Below the pieces are notes generated by a model that was not told the DNA's origin, ran no database searches, and worked only from the letters and a program-made list of their open reading frames with translations. 64,000 nucleotides of DNA from Streptomyces collinus. GTDB lineage: Bacteria > Actinomycetota > Actinomycetes > Streptomycetales > Streptomycetaceae. Below are positions 17,726-25,242 of this stretch, in pieces (the first letter of the stretch is position 1; each line of letters opens with the position of its first letter). A program made the position numbers and the translations under genes. The DNA lies in NCBI RefSeq assembly GCF_031348265.1, contig NZ_CP133771.1, forward strand, positions 1,116,001-1,180,000, given 5' to 3'.

Positions 17726-18601
17726 TCACACCGCGTCCGGCAGGTCCATGAGCGCGAGCTTGGCCGGGTCGACCACAGCGGTGATCTCGGTGATGTGGCC
17801 GTCGGCGACGGTGAAGACGAGGAGGGAGAGCGGGGTGCCGTCCTCGTTCCAGGAGATGACGCCGGGGCGGCCGTTGACGATTGCAGCGTGTCCTCGTGCC
17901 GCGCTGCCGGCCACTCGCGCGCGGGTGGCGACTTCGCTGGCTCCGAGCGTGACGAAGGTGCCGTTCGGGGTGTGGACGGTGAACTTCACTTCGGGGTGGA
18001 GGACCTGCATCAGCTGCTCGAAGCGACCGTCGCGGGCTGCGGTCAGGAAGGCCTGGGCCACCTCGCGTTGTTGCCGTCCGGCGCTTGTCGGCTGCTGGGC
18101 GGCTCGCATTTTCCTGCGGGCGCGGCTGGCGGTCATTTTGGTCGCGTCGGCGGATTTGCCGAGAATGGTGCCGATCTCTGCGAAGGGCACGGCGAACACG
18201 TCGTGCAGCACGAACGCCAGCCGTTCGTCGGGGCGCAGCGAGTCGAGGACCGTGAGGAGTGCGAGGCCGACGGAGTCCCCGAGCGCCGCGAGGTCTTCCG
18301 GAGCGGGAGCGTCGTCGAGCGTCACGGTGAATTCGGGCAACTGGTCGTCGTAGGAGACTTCTGGGCGCGTTCGGCCCGACCGCAGGACATCGAGGCTGAT
18401 GCGGCCGACGACGGTGGTCAGCCAGCCGCCGAGGTTGTCGATGGTGTCCGTGTCCTGGCGGGACAGACGCAGCCACGCCTCCTGGACCACGTCTTCCGCG
18501 TCGGCGTGTGATCCGAGCATGCGGTAGGCGACGGCGCGGAGCCGGTCACGGTGGGACTCGAAGGCATCGGTGATCGGGTCCGCGGGATGGGTACCGGCCA
18601 T
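17726..18601 (-). CDS. ECF41-group RNA polymerase sigma factor
   Basis: A 291-residue ECF sigma factor with a fused C-terminal SnoaL/NTF2-like domain. Region 2 (about 10-75) has YRMLGSHADAEDVVQEAWLR; region 4 (about 110-165) has LDSLRPDERLAFVLHDVFAV and the HTH EIGTILGKSADATKMTASRARR. The C-terminal 115 residues form the regulatory domain that in ECF41 replaces an anti-sigma factor. The conserved ECF41 NPDKL is represented by DPAKL at the end, and the DGGGR motif is poorly kept (NGRPG). It is divergent from a carboxymuconolactone decarboxylase-type gene, the standard ECF41 partner. Target promoter: see the site at 18604-18630. Confidence 0.9.
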   Translation of the reverse strand: MAGTHPADPITDAFESHRDRLRAVAYRMLGSHADAEDVVQEAWLRLSRQDTDTIDNLGGWLTTVVGRISLDVLRSGRTRPEVSYDDQLPEFTVTLDDAPAPEDLAALGDSVGLALLTVLDSLRPDERLAFVLHDVFAVPFAEIGTILGKSADATKMTASRARRKMRAAQQPTSAGRQQREVAQAFLTAARDGRFEQLMQVLHPEVKFTVHTPNGTFVTLGASEVATRARVAGSAARGHAAIVNGRPGVISWNEDGTPLSLLVFTVADGHITEITAVVDPAKLALMDLPDAV

Positions 18602-18603
18602 GG

Positions 18604-18630
18604 TGTTACCTCTCTGGAAGCTGCTCCGTC
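18604..18630 (+). promoter_or_regulatory. Candidate ECF41 promoter for the CMD/AhpD-like gene
   Basis: TGTTACC at 18604-18610, a 16-nt spacer and CGTC at 18627-18630. I recall the published ECF41 consensus as TGTCACA-N16-CGTC; the match is 5/7 and 4/4 with exact spacing. It starts 2 bp from the sigma gene's start codon and points to the partner gene, giving a leader of about 50 nt. Confidence 0.62.
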
Positions 18631-18642
18631 ATAGGGATGACG
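18627..18642. promoter_or_regulatory. Palindrome overlapping the ECF41 -10 element
   Basis: CGTCAT-AGGG-ATGACG is a perfect 6-bp inverted repeat whose left arm begins with the CGTC -10 element. It could be a repressor site controlling the same promoter, or the left arm may simply be the promoter. Confidence 0.4.
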
Positions 18643-18684
18643 CGCACAGGCGCCGCGACGTAACCGATGAAGGAGAGCACTCCC

Positions 18685-19143
18685 ATGGAAAACCGGCTCA
18701 AGAGCAAGAACACGAACAGCCCCGATGTGTGGACCGCGATCCAGCACCTCCAGAAGGCGATCGCCGCAGGGGGTGTCGACCCGAAGCTGCTCGCGCTCGT
18801 CCACCTGCGTGCCAGCCAGATCAACAGCTGCTCGGCGTGCGTCTACGCCAGTGTCGCCGGCGGGAAGAAGGCCGGTGACACCGACGAGCGGCTGCACACC
18901 GTCGCAGCGTGGCGCGAGGCGCCGTTCTACACCGACGCGGAACGCGCGGCGCTGGCGCTGGCCGAGGCCGCAACCCGACTGCAGGACGGTGCGCCGGGCG
19001 TCACTGACGCGATCTGGGAAGAGGTCAACGCCCACTTCACCGAGGAGCAGATCGGCGCCATCAACCTGGAGATCGCGCTGACCAACTTCTTCAACCGGAT
19101 CAACCGCACCATCAAGGAACCGGCCGGCAAGACCTGGGGCTGA
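18685..19143 (+). CDS. Carboxymuconolactone decarboxylase family protein (AhpD-like)
   Basis: A 152-residue all-helical protein with the CxxC pair of AhpD-like peroxidase/reductants (NSCSACVYAS, near residues 50-60) and the conserved following His of that helix replaced by a Ser/Ala-rich stretch; downstream YTDAERAALALAEAATRL is the family's second helix. AhpD-like proteins reduce peroxidatic partners or handle aldehydes/peroxides. The ATG at 18685 is preferred since AAGGAGAG lies 7 nt upstream; ATG at 18667 has none. Paired with the divergent ECF41 sigma gene, it is that factor's probable target. Confidence 0.88.
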   Translation: MENRLKSKNTNSPDVWTAIQHLQKAIAAGGVDPKLLALVHLRASQINSCSACVYASVAGGKKAGDTDERLHTVAAWREAPFYTDAERAALALAEAATRLQDGAPGVTDAIWEEVNAHFTEEQIGAINLEIALTNFFNRINRTIKEPAGKTWG

Positions 19144-19151
19144 GCCCAGCA

Positions 19152-19192
19152 TGGCTCTCACCCACCGAGGCTTCGCCAGTGGGTGAGAGCCA
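19152..19192 (+). terminator. Terminator hairpin after CMD/AhpD-like gene
   Basis: TGGCTCTCACCCAC and GTGGGTGAGAGCCA pair perfectly over 14 bp around a 13-nt loop, starting 8 bp after the stop. It isolates the sigma-controlled gene from the terpene unit. Confidence 0.85.
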
Positions 19193-19452
19193 CGAGGCCG
19201 GGCAGGCGTGAAGCCCTGGCAGCACTGGAAATGATCTTCTTTGAGGGAACCTCACTCACAACGGCATTCCTCTCCGGATCCGCGCATACGGAAAAGACGT
19301 CGGAACGCCCAGGCCGGCCCGAGTGGCGGAAGAAGACCATCTGTTCCGGACGTGCATCGGAAGTGATTCCCCCAGCGCCTTCCCTGTGCACCAGTGCGCC
19401 CCCTGGAGAAAGGGTTCGCCAAGTCGGCGGCGGGCTCGGACTGGGCAGGACA

Positions 19453-19485
19453 TGGGGCAAGCCCCACCTCGGTGAAACGTCACCG
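19453..19485 (+). promoter_or_regulatory. Two adjacent palindromes in the P450 leader (operator or attenuator)
   Basis: TGGGGC-AA-GCCCCA (19453-19466) is followed by CGGTGA-AACG-TCACCG (19470-19485) and then a run of five T. The second hairpin plus T-run resembles a short intrinsic terminator 27 nt before the P450 start, which would fit attenuation; as DNA it could be a regulator site. Nothing else was recognised in the 325 bp between the CMD terminator and the P450 start. Confidence 0.45.
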
Positions 19486-19517
19486 TTTTTCCAGTCGACT
19501 GAAGCAGGTGGTATTCG

Positions 19518-20993
19518 ATGAACGGCTGCGTTCCTGAATCGGAACAGGCATGGACGGTTGGTACTGCTCCAGGCATATTCCCATCCATCGGCCAAGGTAT
19601 CGCCTTGTTCCGTCGGCCGCTGGAGTTTCTGAATTCTCTTCCCGAGCAGGGCGATCTGGTCGAGATTCGCCTGGGCCCCCAGCGAGCCTGGATGGTGTGT
19701 CACCCGGAACTGGTGCACCGGATACTCCGGGACACCCGCACGTTCGACAAGGGCGGGCCGCAGTACGAGAGGCTGCGGGTACTGATGGGCGACGGCGTCG
19801 TGACCTGCCCCCATGCGCAGCACCGGCGCCAGCGCCGGCTCCTGCAACCGACCTTCCGCCCCGCCCGGGTCGCCGCGCAGACGCAGGTGATGGCCGAGGA
19901 GGCGGAGTCGCTGTGCCGGGGCTGGCGCAGTGGGCAGCGGGTCGATGTCAGTGCGGCCACGCTGGGTCTGACGACCCGGCTGATCAGCCGGCTCCTGCTG
20001 TCCGACTCGCTCTCCCCCGCCGCGGCCGACGAGGTGCGGCACTGCCTCGCCGCCATCGTCCGCGGCCTGTTCGTCCGCACGGTCCTTCCCGTCGACGCCC
20101 TGTTCCGGCTTCCCACGCCCGCGAACCGCCGCTACGGGCGTGCGGTGGAGCGGGTGCGCGAACTCATCGACGCGGCCGTGGCCGAGCGCCGCCGGGGCAC
20201 CCCCCGCGACGACCTGCTGGGACTCCTGCTGGCCGCCGCCGAGGCCGAGGACGGCGGGATCCCGGTCGGCGACCGGGAGGTGCACGACCAGTTGGTGTCC
20301 CTCCTTCTCACCGGTTCCGAGAGCCCCTCGATGTGTCTGGCCTCCGCCTTCAGCCTGCTGGCCCGGCACCCGGAGGTGGAGCGGCGGCTGCACGCCGAGG
20401 TCGACACCGTCCTCGAAGGCCGGCTACCGGACGCCGACGACCTGCCGCGTCTGATCTACACCCGGTCCGTCCTCACCGAGACGCTGCGCCACTCCCCGCC
20501 CGGCTGGCTCTTCACGCGGGTCACGACCCGGGAGACGGAGCTGGCCGGACGGCTGCTGCCGCGGGGGACGACGGTCCTCTACAGCCCCTATCTCCTGCAC
20601 CACGACCCGGTGTCGTTCCCCGAGCCCGACCGGTTCCTGCCCGAGCGCTGGCTGGAGGGCGAGACCGCCGCCGGTCGGCACGGGGCGCTGATCCCGTTCG
20701 CCGCGGGCAGCCGCAAGTGCATCGGCGACCTGTTCTCCATGACCGAGATGACAGTGACCCTCGCGACCGTCGCCGGCCGCTGGCGGCTCCGGCATCCGGC
20801 CGGGCGCGTTGCGCCCCCGCGCCCGGGGGCGACGCTGGGACCGAGGTCGCTGACGATGATCTGCACGGCACGTGGGGACGCGACGGGCGGCACCGCGCCG
20901 CACGCCGTGGCGCTCGCGCCCGGTTCCCCGACGACGGAGTCCGGGCCGGAGAAGACCCGGAGGGACGGTGACAACGGTGTCCACCACGCATGA
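19518..20993 (+). CDS. Cytochrome P450 of the terpene unit
   Basis: A 491-residue soluble P450. The heme loop FAAGSRKCIGD places the axial Cys at 401; the K-helix ExxR is ETLR (321-324); PERWLEGE is the PERF-like motif. In the I-helix the usual A/G-G-x-D/E-T reads TGSES (265-269), so the conserved Thr is Ser. Its best context analogues are terpene-oxidising bacterial P450s. The ATG follows AGGTGG with 6-nt spacing. Its last 26 nt overlap the start of the terpene synthase gene, implying translational coupling and joint function. Confidence 0.92.
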   Translation: MNGCVPESEQAWTVGTAPGIFPSIGQGIALFRRPLEFLNSLPEQGDLVEIRLGPQRAWMVCHPELVHRILRDTRTFDKGGPQYERLRVLMGDGVVTCPHAQHRRQRRLLQPTFRPARVAAQTQVMAEEAESLCRGWRSGQRVDVSAATLGLTTRLISRLLLSDSLSPAAADEVRHCLAAIVRGLFVRTVLPVDALFRLPTPANRRYGRAVERVRELIDAAVAERRRGTPRDDLLGLLLAAAEAEDGGIPVGDREVHDQLVSLLLTGSESPSMCLASAFSLLARHPEVERRLHAEVDTVLEGRLPDADDLPRLIYTRSVLTETLRHSPPGWLFTRVTTRETELAGRLLPRGTTVLYSPYLLHHDPVSFPEPDRFLPERWLEGETAAGRHGALIPFAAGSRKCIGDLFSMTEMTVTLATVAGRWRLRHPAGRVAPPRPGATLGPRSLTMICTARGDATGGTAPHAVALAPGSPTTESGPEKTRRDGDNGVHHA

Positions 20994-21981
20994 GGAAAGG
21001 GCGGCCGTCGCGCAGCCGGTGATGCCCGCCACCACCCTGGGTGAGCTGATCGACGCTCACCTCTACATGCCGTTCCCGTTCCGGCGCAGTCCTCACGAGG
21101 CGACGGCCGCGGCAGGTGTCGACGACTGGCTGCACGCGACCGGGCTGAGCGAGGAGCCGGGGGTCCCGGCCATGATCTCCCACACCCGCCCGGCAGAGCT
21201 CGCGTCCTACAACAGCCCTGACGCGGATCCCGGCCTTCTGCAGCTCGTCGCCCGCCAGATCGCCTACCAGTTCGTCTTCGACGACCGGGCTGAGGAGGTC
21301 GGCCGGCACCGGCCCGGCCAGTTGCTGCCCATGCTGTGCGAGAGCATCGCGATCCTGCGCGACGGCGCATCGCCCTCCACCCCGCTGGGAGGGGCCCTGT
21401 CCGACCTCTACCGGCAGGTCCGGGACCGGTGCACACCGGCCCAGGCCGCGCGCTGGGCCTGGAAGAGCCGTGAGTACGTGCACGGACTGCTGTACGAGTC
21501 GGTGGCCCAGACCCACCCCTCCCCCCTGGGGTCCGGGCTGTGCACCTCGATACGGTCCCTCACCGCGGGCGTCGAGCCCTTCCACCCGCTGTGCGAGGCA
21601 GCCCAGCCGTGCGAGCTGCCCCCCGGGGAACTCCATCACCCGCTCATGCGGCACCTGAGCCGGCTGTCGGCCGACGCGGCGGTGTGGATCCCCGACCTCT
21701 TCTCCGCGGTCAAGGAGCAGCGTTCCGGCGGCATGATCAACCTGGCGCTCGCCTACCAGCGGGCCCACCAGTGCCCCCTGCCGGTGGCCGTCACCCTGGC
21801 CATCCAGCAGATCAACCGCACGATCCGCGAGTTCGAGAGGGTCTACGCCGAGATCGAACCGGAGTTGAGCCCTTCGGGCGTCGGCTACGTGGAAGGCATG
21901 GCCGGGTGGATCCGCGGCTGCTACTACTGGTCCCGCACCGTGCCGCGCTACGCGGACGCCGCGGTCCCGGCCCTGCGGTGA
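20968..21981 (+). CDS. Terpene synthase with altered NSE motif
   Basis: A 337-residue class I terpene cyclase. The first metal motif is FVFDDRAEE (Asp105, Asp106, Glu109/110). The second, normally N-D-x-x-S-x-x-x-E, reads P-D-L-F-S-A-V-K-E with Pro242, Ser246 and Glu250, so the metal-binding Asn is missing. The pyrophosphate sensor Arg (Arg196, SIRSLTAG) and the C-terminal Arg-Tyr pair (327-328) are present. It does not resemble the epi-isozizaene, geosmin, 2-methylisoborneol or pentalenene enzymes that I know. GTG 20968 is used, with GGAGGG 4 nt upstream; GTG 20977 is possible. The coupled P450 would oxidise its product. Confidence 0.87.
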   Translation: MTTVSTTHEERAAVAQPVMPATTLGELIDAHLYMPFPFRRSPHEATAAAGVDDWLHATGLSEEPGVPAMISHTRPAELASYNSPDADPGLLQLVARQIAYQFVFDDRAEEVGRHRPGQLLPMLCESIAILRDGASPSTPLGGALSDLYRQVRDRCTPAQAARWAWKSREYVHGLLYESVAQTHPSPLGSGLCTSIRSLTAGVEPFHPLCEAAQPCELPPGELHHPLMRHLSRLSADAAVWIPDLFSAVKEQRSGGMINLALAYQRAHQCPLPVAVTLAIQQINRTIREFERVYAEIEPELSPSGVGYVEGMAGWIRGCYYWSRTVPRYADAAVPALR

Positions 21982-22088
21982 GGGGGCGCTTCGTCAGGCA
22001 GCGGGGCGGGTGCCCATTCGAGCGACGGTACCCGCGGAACCCGCACTTCACGCGGCTTTAGCTGGTCATTCACCCTTCTTCGTCGTGC

Positions 22089-22109
22089 CCGTTCCAGAAT
22101 CCGGAACGG
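22089..22109. promoter_or_regulatory. Inverted repeat upstream of the LAL-type regulator
   Basis: CCGTTCC-N7-GGAACGG, perfect 7-bp arms, 66 bp before the regulator's start. It could be an operator for autoregulation. The about 190-bp gap after the terpene synthase stop holds this site and the leader fold at 22112-22157. Confidence 0.45.
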
Positions 22110-22111
22110 TG

Positions 22112-22157
22112 GTCGTCGGGAGGCGTACGCTCGCGCTGCCTCCCGATGGCCGACGAC
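22112..22157 (+). other. Two competing stem-loops in the regulator's leader
   Basis: GTCGTCGG (22112-22119) can pair with CCGACGAC (22150-22157), and the overlapping CGGGAGGC (22117-22124) can pair with GCCTCCCG (22138-22145). The two stems share three bases so they cannot form fully together. The fold ends beside AGGAAG, the likely ribosome site, so switching is conceivable. Confidence 0.4.
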
Positions 22158-22174
22158 AGGAAGCGGTACGGCAC

Positions 22175-25084
22175 ATGGCGAATGAGCTGCGGCAACCCAC
22201 GCCCGAGAACCGGCCGTTGCTCGAGCGCCGCAAGGAGCTCCGGGCGCTCGACTCGGCGCTGAACGCCCTGCGGGACACGGTCGGCGGCGTACCCCAGGCG
22301 CCCCGCGGGGGACTCCTCGCCTTCACCGGGCCCGGGGGGATGGGCAAGACGGCTCTGCTGACCGAGGCCCGGGCCCGCGCCCGCGCGCGGGGGTTCACCG
22401 TGCTGTCGGGCAGGGGCGGTGAGAAGGAGCAGGAGCTGGCGTTCCACGTGGTGCGCCAGGTCGTCCAGCCCGCGCTGGCGTCGATGGACGAGCAGGAGCT
22501 CCGTACGTTCCTGGGCGGCTGGTACGACATCGTCTCCGCCGCGCTCGGCCTGGTCGCCGCGCCGAGCGGCCATGTTCCGGACCCGACCGGGGTGCGTGAC
22601 GGTCTGGACTGGGTGATGACGCGCCTGGCGGTGATGAAGACGCCCTTGGTCCTGCTGCTGGACGATCTGCACTGGGCCGATGTCGAGTCACTGACCTGGC
22701 TGGCCTCGTTCGCGCCCCGGGCCGTGGATCTGTCGCTGCTGATCGTCGTCGCCTTCCGGCCCGAACTGCCCCTTGAGGCGGCTGCGTTCAGCGCCCCGTC
22801 CGCCGACCTGGGGAACCGTCCCTTCACGCTGGCGCCGCTCAGTGCGACGGCCGTGGCGCGGATCGTCCGGGACGAGGTGGGCGAGGAGGCCGAGGACGCG
22901 TTCTGCGAGGAATGCTGGGAGGCCACCGGAGGGAGCCCGTTCGAGGCGGTGGAACTCTCCATCCGGCTCGGCGAGCGCAACCTCAGGGGTACCAGCGCGG
23001 ACCTGCCGGCGATGCGCGATCTGGCCGCCGCGGTGAAGGGACCCGGGCTGATCGAGCGGCTGCATGGGTTCGGCACCACGACCGTCCGCTTCGCCTACGC
23101 CGCGGCCGTCCTCGGGCAGGCCTTCTCGCCGGAACTGGCCGCCCGTATCGCGGCGATCGGCAGTACGGCGGCGGCCGAGGCCACGGAGAAGCTGCGTGCC
23201 GCCCGCATCCTGGCCGACGGCGAGGGGCCCGGCGAGAGTCTGGAGTTCCTCCACCCGCTGATCGCCACCACGATCTACCGGTCCATCAGGCCGAGCCTGC
23301 GGGAGGGCATGCACAACTCGGCCGCGGAGGCCGTGCGGGCGGCGGGGCTCGGCCAGGCCGCCGCGGCCCGGCACCTGCTGGAGGTGCCCTGCGAGGGCAG
23401 CACCGAAGCCGTCGCCTGTCTGCGGGAGGCCGCCCGGGAAGCCCTGCACTCCGGTGCCCCGGAAGCGGCCCGGCGGCTGCTCAGCCGGGCCCTGCAGGAG
23501 CCGCCGCTGCCGGAGGAACGCCCCGCGCTGCTCCACGAACTCGCCTGCGCGACCTTCCTCATCAAGCCCACCGCCACCGTGGCGTATCTGCGGGAGGCAC
23601 TGGCGGACCCGGGCATCGACCCCGAGCTGCGTGCCTCGATGGTGTACCGGCTGACCCAGGCGCTGGCCCACACCGACCGGACGGCGGAGGCCGCGACGGT
23701 GGCCGACGAGGAGTCGCGGCGGGCCGGCGCCCACCCCCGTATCCGGCTGCGGATGCAGGCCGATCACTTCGTGTGGAGTGCGTTCCGCACCGACGAGGCG
23801 GACTCGTCGGGCCGTTCGCGGGCGCTGGCCCGGCTCGCCGACCGGCTGCCCGGCCGCAGTCTGGAGGAGCGCTACATCCTCGGGCTGCGCGCCTGGGACG
23901 CCATGATGTGCGGCGAGCCCCGGCAGAAGGCCCTCGCGTACGCCGGCGAGGCCCTGCGCGGCGGGCTGAGCTGGACCCATGAGAACCGGGGCTTCGAGGT
24001 GCCCGTCTCCGTCGCGCTGGTGTTCATGTACTGCGACCGGCCGCGGCGGGCCGAGGAACTGTTCGCCAAGGGCATGGCCGAGTGCGAGTCGAAGGGCTGG
24101 CGCGGCTCCCATCTGGCCCTCGGCCAGACGCTCTCCGGGTACATCCGGTACCGCCGCGGCTGCCTGGCCGAGGCCGAGGACCTGGTACGGGAGGGCCTGG
24201 GCATCGCCGACCGGGTGGAGGGTGCGGTGCCCGCCCAGTGGTTCGCCATCGGCATCCTGATCCAGACCCTGCTGGCCCGCGGCCGCGTCGTGGCGGCACG
24301 CCGGCTCGCCGACAAGTACCACTACGGCGACGTCATCCCGAACGCCGTCATCTACCCCGACCCGCGCACCGTCTACGCCGAGCTGCTCCTGGCGGAGGGC
24401 CGGCCCGAGGACGCCGCTCCCCTGCTGTCCGACGTCGGCGAGTGGCTGGAGGGCCGGGACTGGCGCAACCCCGCTTGGTGTCCCTGGCAGCTGGGACTGG
24501 CCTCGGCTCTGTCCCGCAGTGCTCCCGACCGGGCCGTGCGCCACGCGCAGGACGCCGTGAAGCGGGCCCGGGACTTCGGCGCGGCATCCGCGATCGGCCA
24601 GGCGCTGCACACCGAGGCGGAGGTGACGGGCGGTGAGGCGGGCCTCCATCTGCACGCGCAGGCCGTCGACCACCTGGAGCAGTCGCCCGCCGCGTACGAA
24701 CTGGCCCGTGCCCTGGTCGGTCACGGCGCCGCGCTGGCCCGGGCCGGCCGCCTGCACGACGCCGCCGACCGGCTCTACCAGGGCCTGGAGGGCGCGGTGC
24801 ACTGCGGTGCCGAGGGCCTCGCCGCCCGGGCGAGGCGGGAACTGTCCGCGGCGGGACTGCGTCCGTTGCCCCTGCGGTACGCGCAGACGGACACGCTCAC
24901 GGCGCAGGAGCGCAAGGCCGCCGAGATGACGGTTGAATGCCACACCCCGGCGGTCGTCGCCAGGGAGCTGCACCTCACGGAGCAGGGTGTGCGGCAACTG
25001 CTCTCATCCGTGTACCGCAAGATCGGCACGGACGCGGCGGGCCTGGCCGAGGCCCTGGAGACGTTCCCCCGGCCACGGCCGTGA
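22175..25084 (+). CDS. Large ATP-binding LuxR-type (LAL-like) regulator
   Basis: A 969-residue regulator. An N-terminal AAA/STAND ATPase has Walker A GPGGMGKT (52-59) and Walker B VLLLDDLHWAD (about 155). A long alpha-helical TPR-like region follows (about 330-880). The last 65 residues form a LuxR-type HTH (LTAQERKAAEM, VVARELHLTEQGVRQLLSSVYRKIG). LAL proteins are usual cluster-situated activators in Streptomyces. It follows the terpene synthase by about 190 bp on the same strand, with its own leader, so it is probably the pathway-specific activator. In-frame sequence before ATG 22175 has poor third-position GC and was left out. Confidence 0.87.
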   Translation: MANELRQPTPENRPLLERRKELRALDSALNALRDTVGGVPQAPRGGLLAFTGPGGMGKTALLTEARARARARGFTVLSGRGGEKEQELAFHVVRQVVQPALASMDEQELRTFLGGWYDIVSAALGLVAAPSGHVPDPTGVRDGLDWVMTRLAVMKTPLVLLLDDLHWADVESLTWLASFAPRAVDLSLLIVVAFRPELPLEAAAFSAPSADLGNRPFTLAPLSATAVARIVRDEVGEEAEDAFCEECWEATGGSPFEAVELSIRLGERNLRGTSADLPAMRDLAAAVKGPGLIERLHGFGTTTVRFAYAAAVLGQAFSPELAARIAAIGSTAAAEATEKLRAARILADGEGPGESLEFLHPLIATTIYRSIRPSLREGMHNSAAEAVRAAGLGQAAAARHLLEVPCEGSTEAVACLREAAREALHSGAPEAARRLLSRALQEPPLPEERPALLHELACATFLIKPTATVAYLREALADPGIDPELRASMVYRLTQALAHTDRTAEAATVADEESRRAGAHPRIRLRMQADHFVWSAFRTDEADSSGRSRALARLADRLPGRSLEERYILGLRAWDAMMCGEPRQKALAYAGEALRGGLSWTHENRGFEVPVSVALVFMYCDRPRRAEELFAKGMAECESKGWRGSHLALGQTLSGYIRYRRGCLAEAEDLVREGLGIADRVEGAVPAQWFAIGILIQTLLARGRVVAARRLADKYHYGDVIPNAVIYPDPRTVYAELLLAEGRPEDAAPLLSDVGEWLEGRDWRNPAWCPWQLGLASALSRSAPDRAVRHAQDAVKRARDFGAASAIGQALHTEAEVTGGEAGLHLHAQAVDHLEQSPAAYELARALVGHGAALARAGRLHDAADRLYQGLEGAVHCGAEGLAARARRELSAAGLRPLPLRYAQTDTLTAQERKAAEMTVECHTPAVVARELHLTEQGVRQLLSSVYRKIGTDAAGLAEALETFPRPRP

Positions 25085-25202
25085 CCGGTACCGGCGGCGG
25101 GGAGGCCACCCCGGTAGGCATCGGTCGTCGGCACCTCAACTGTCCTTTCCCACCGACCACTTGACGCTGAACCGTTTCACTGGTTCTCTCGGAAGACTGC
25201 TT

Positions 25203-25216
25203 TGGGAGCGCTCCCA
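25203..25216. promoter_or_regulatory. CebR operator, perfect palindrome
   Basis: TGGGAGCGCTCCCA matches the CebR box of Streptomyces exactly. CebR is the LacI-family repressor of cellulose/cellobiose genes and releases DNA on binding cellobiose. It lies 27 bp before the start of the tandem esterase gene, after a TTGACG -35-like element at 25161 with no good -10. No other perfect copy was seen in the window. Confidence 0.85.
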
Positions 25217-25242
25217 CCCCACCCCCACGTGAAGGGAACCCC

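Noticed and set aside
22010..22174. N-terminal extension of the LAL regulator
   Set aside because: Third-position GC drops, the frame runs through palindromes, and the Walker ATPase family starts after ATG 22175.
25161..25190. TTGACG as a sigma-70 -35 box before the esterase
   Set aside because: No acceptable -10 (TTCTCT or similar) at 16-18 nt; kept only as context for the CebR box.
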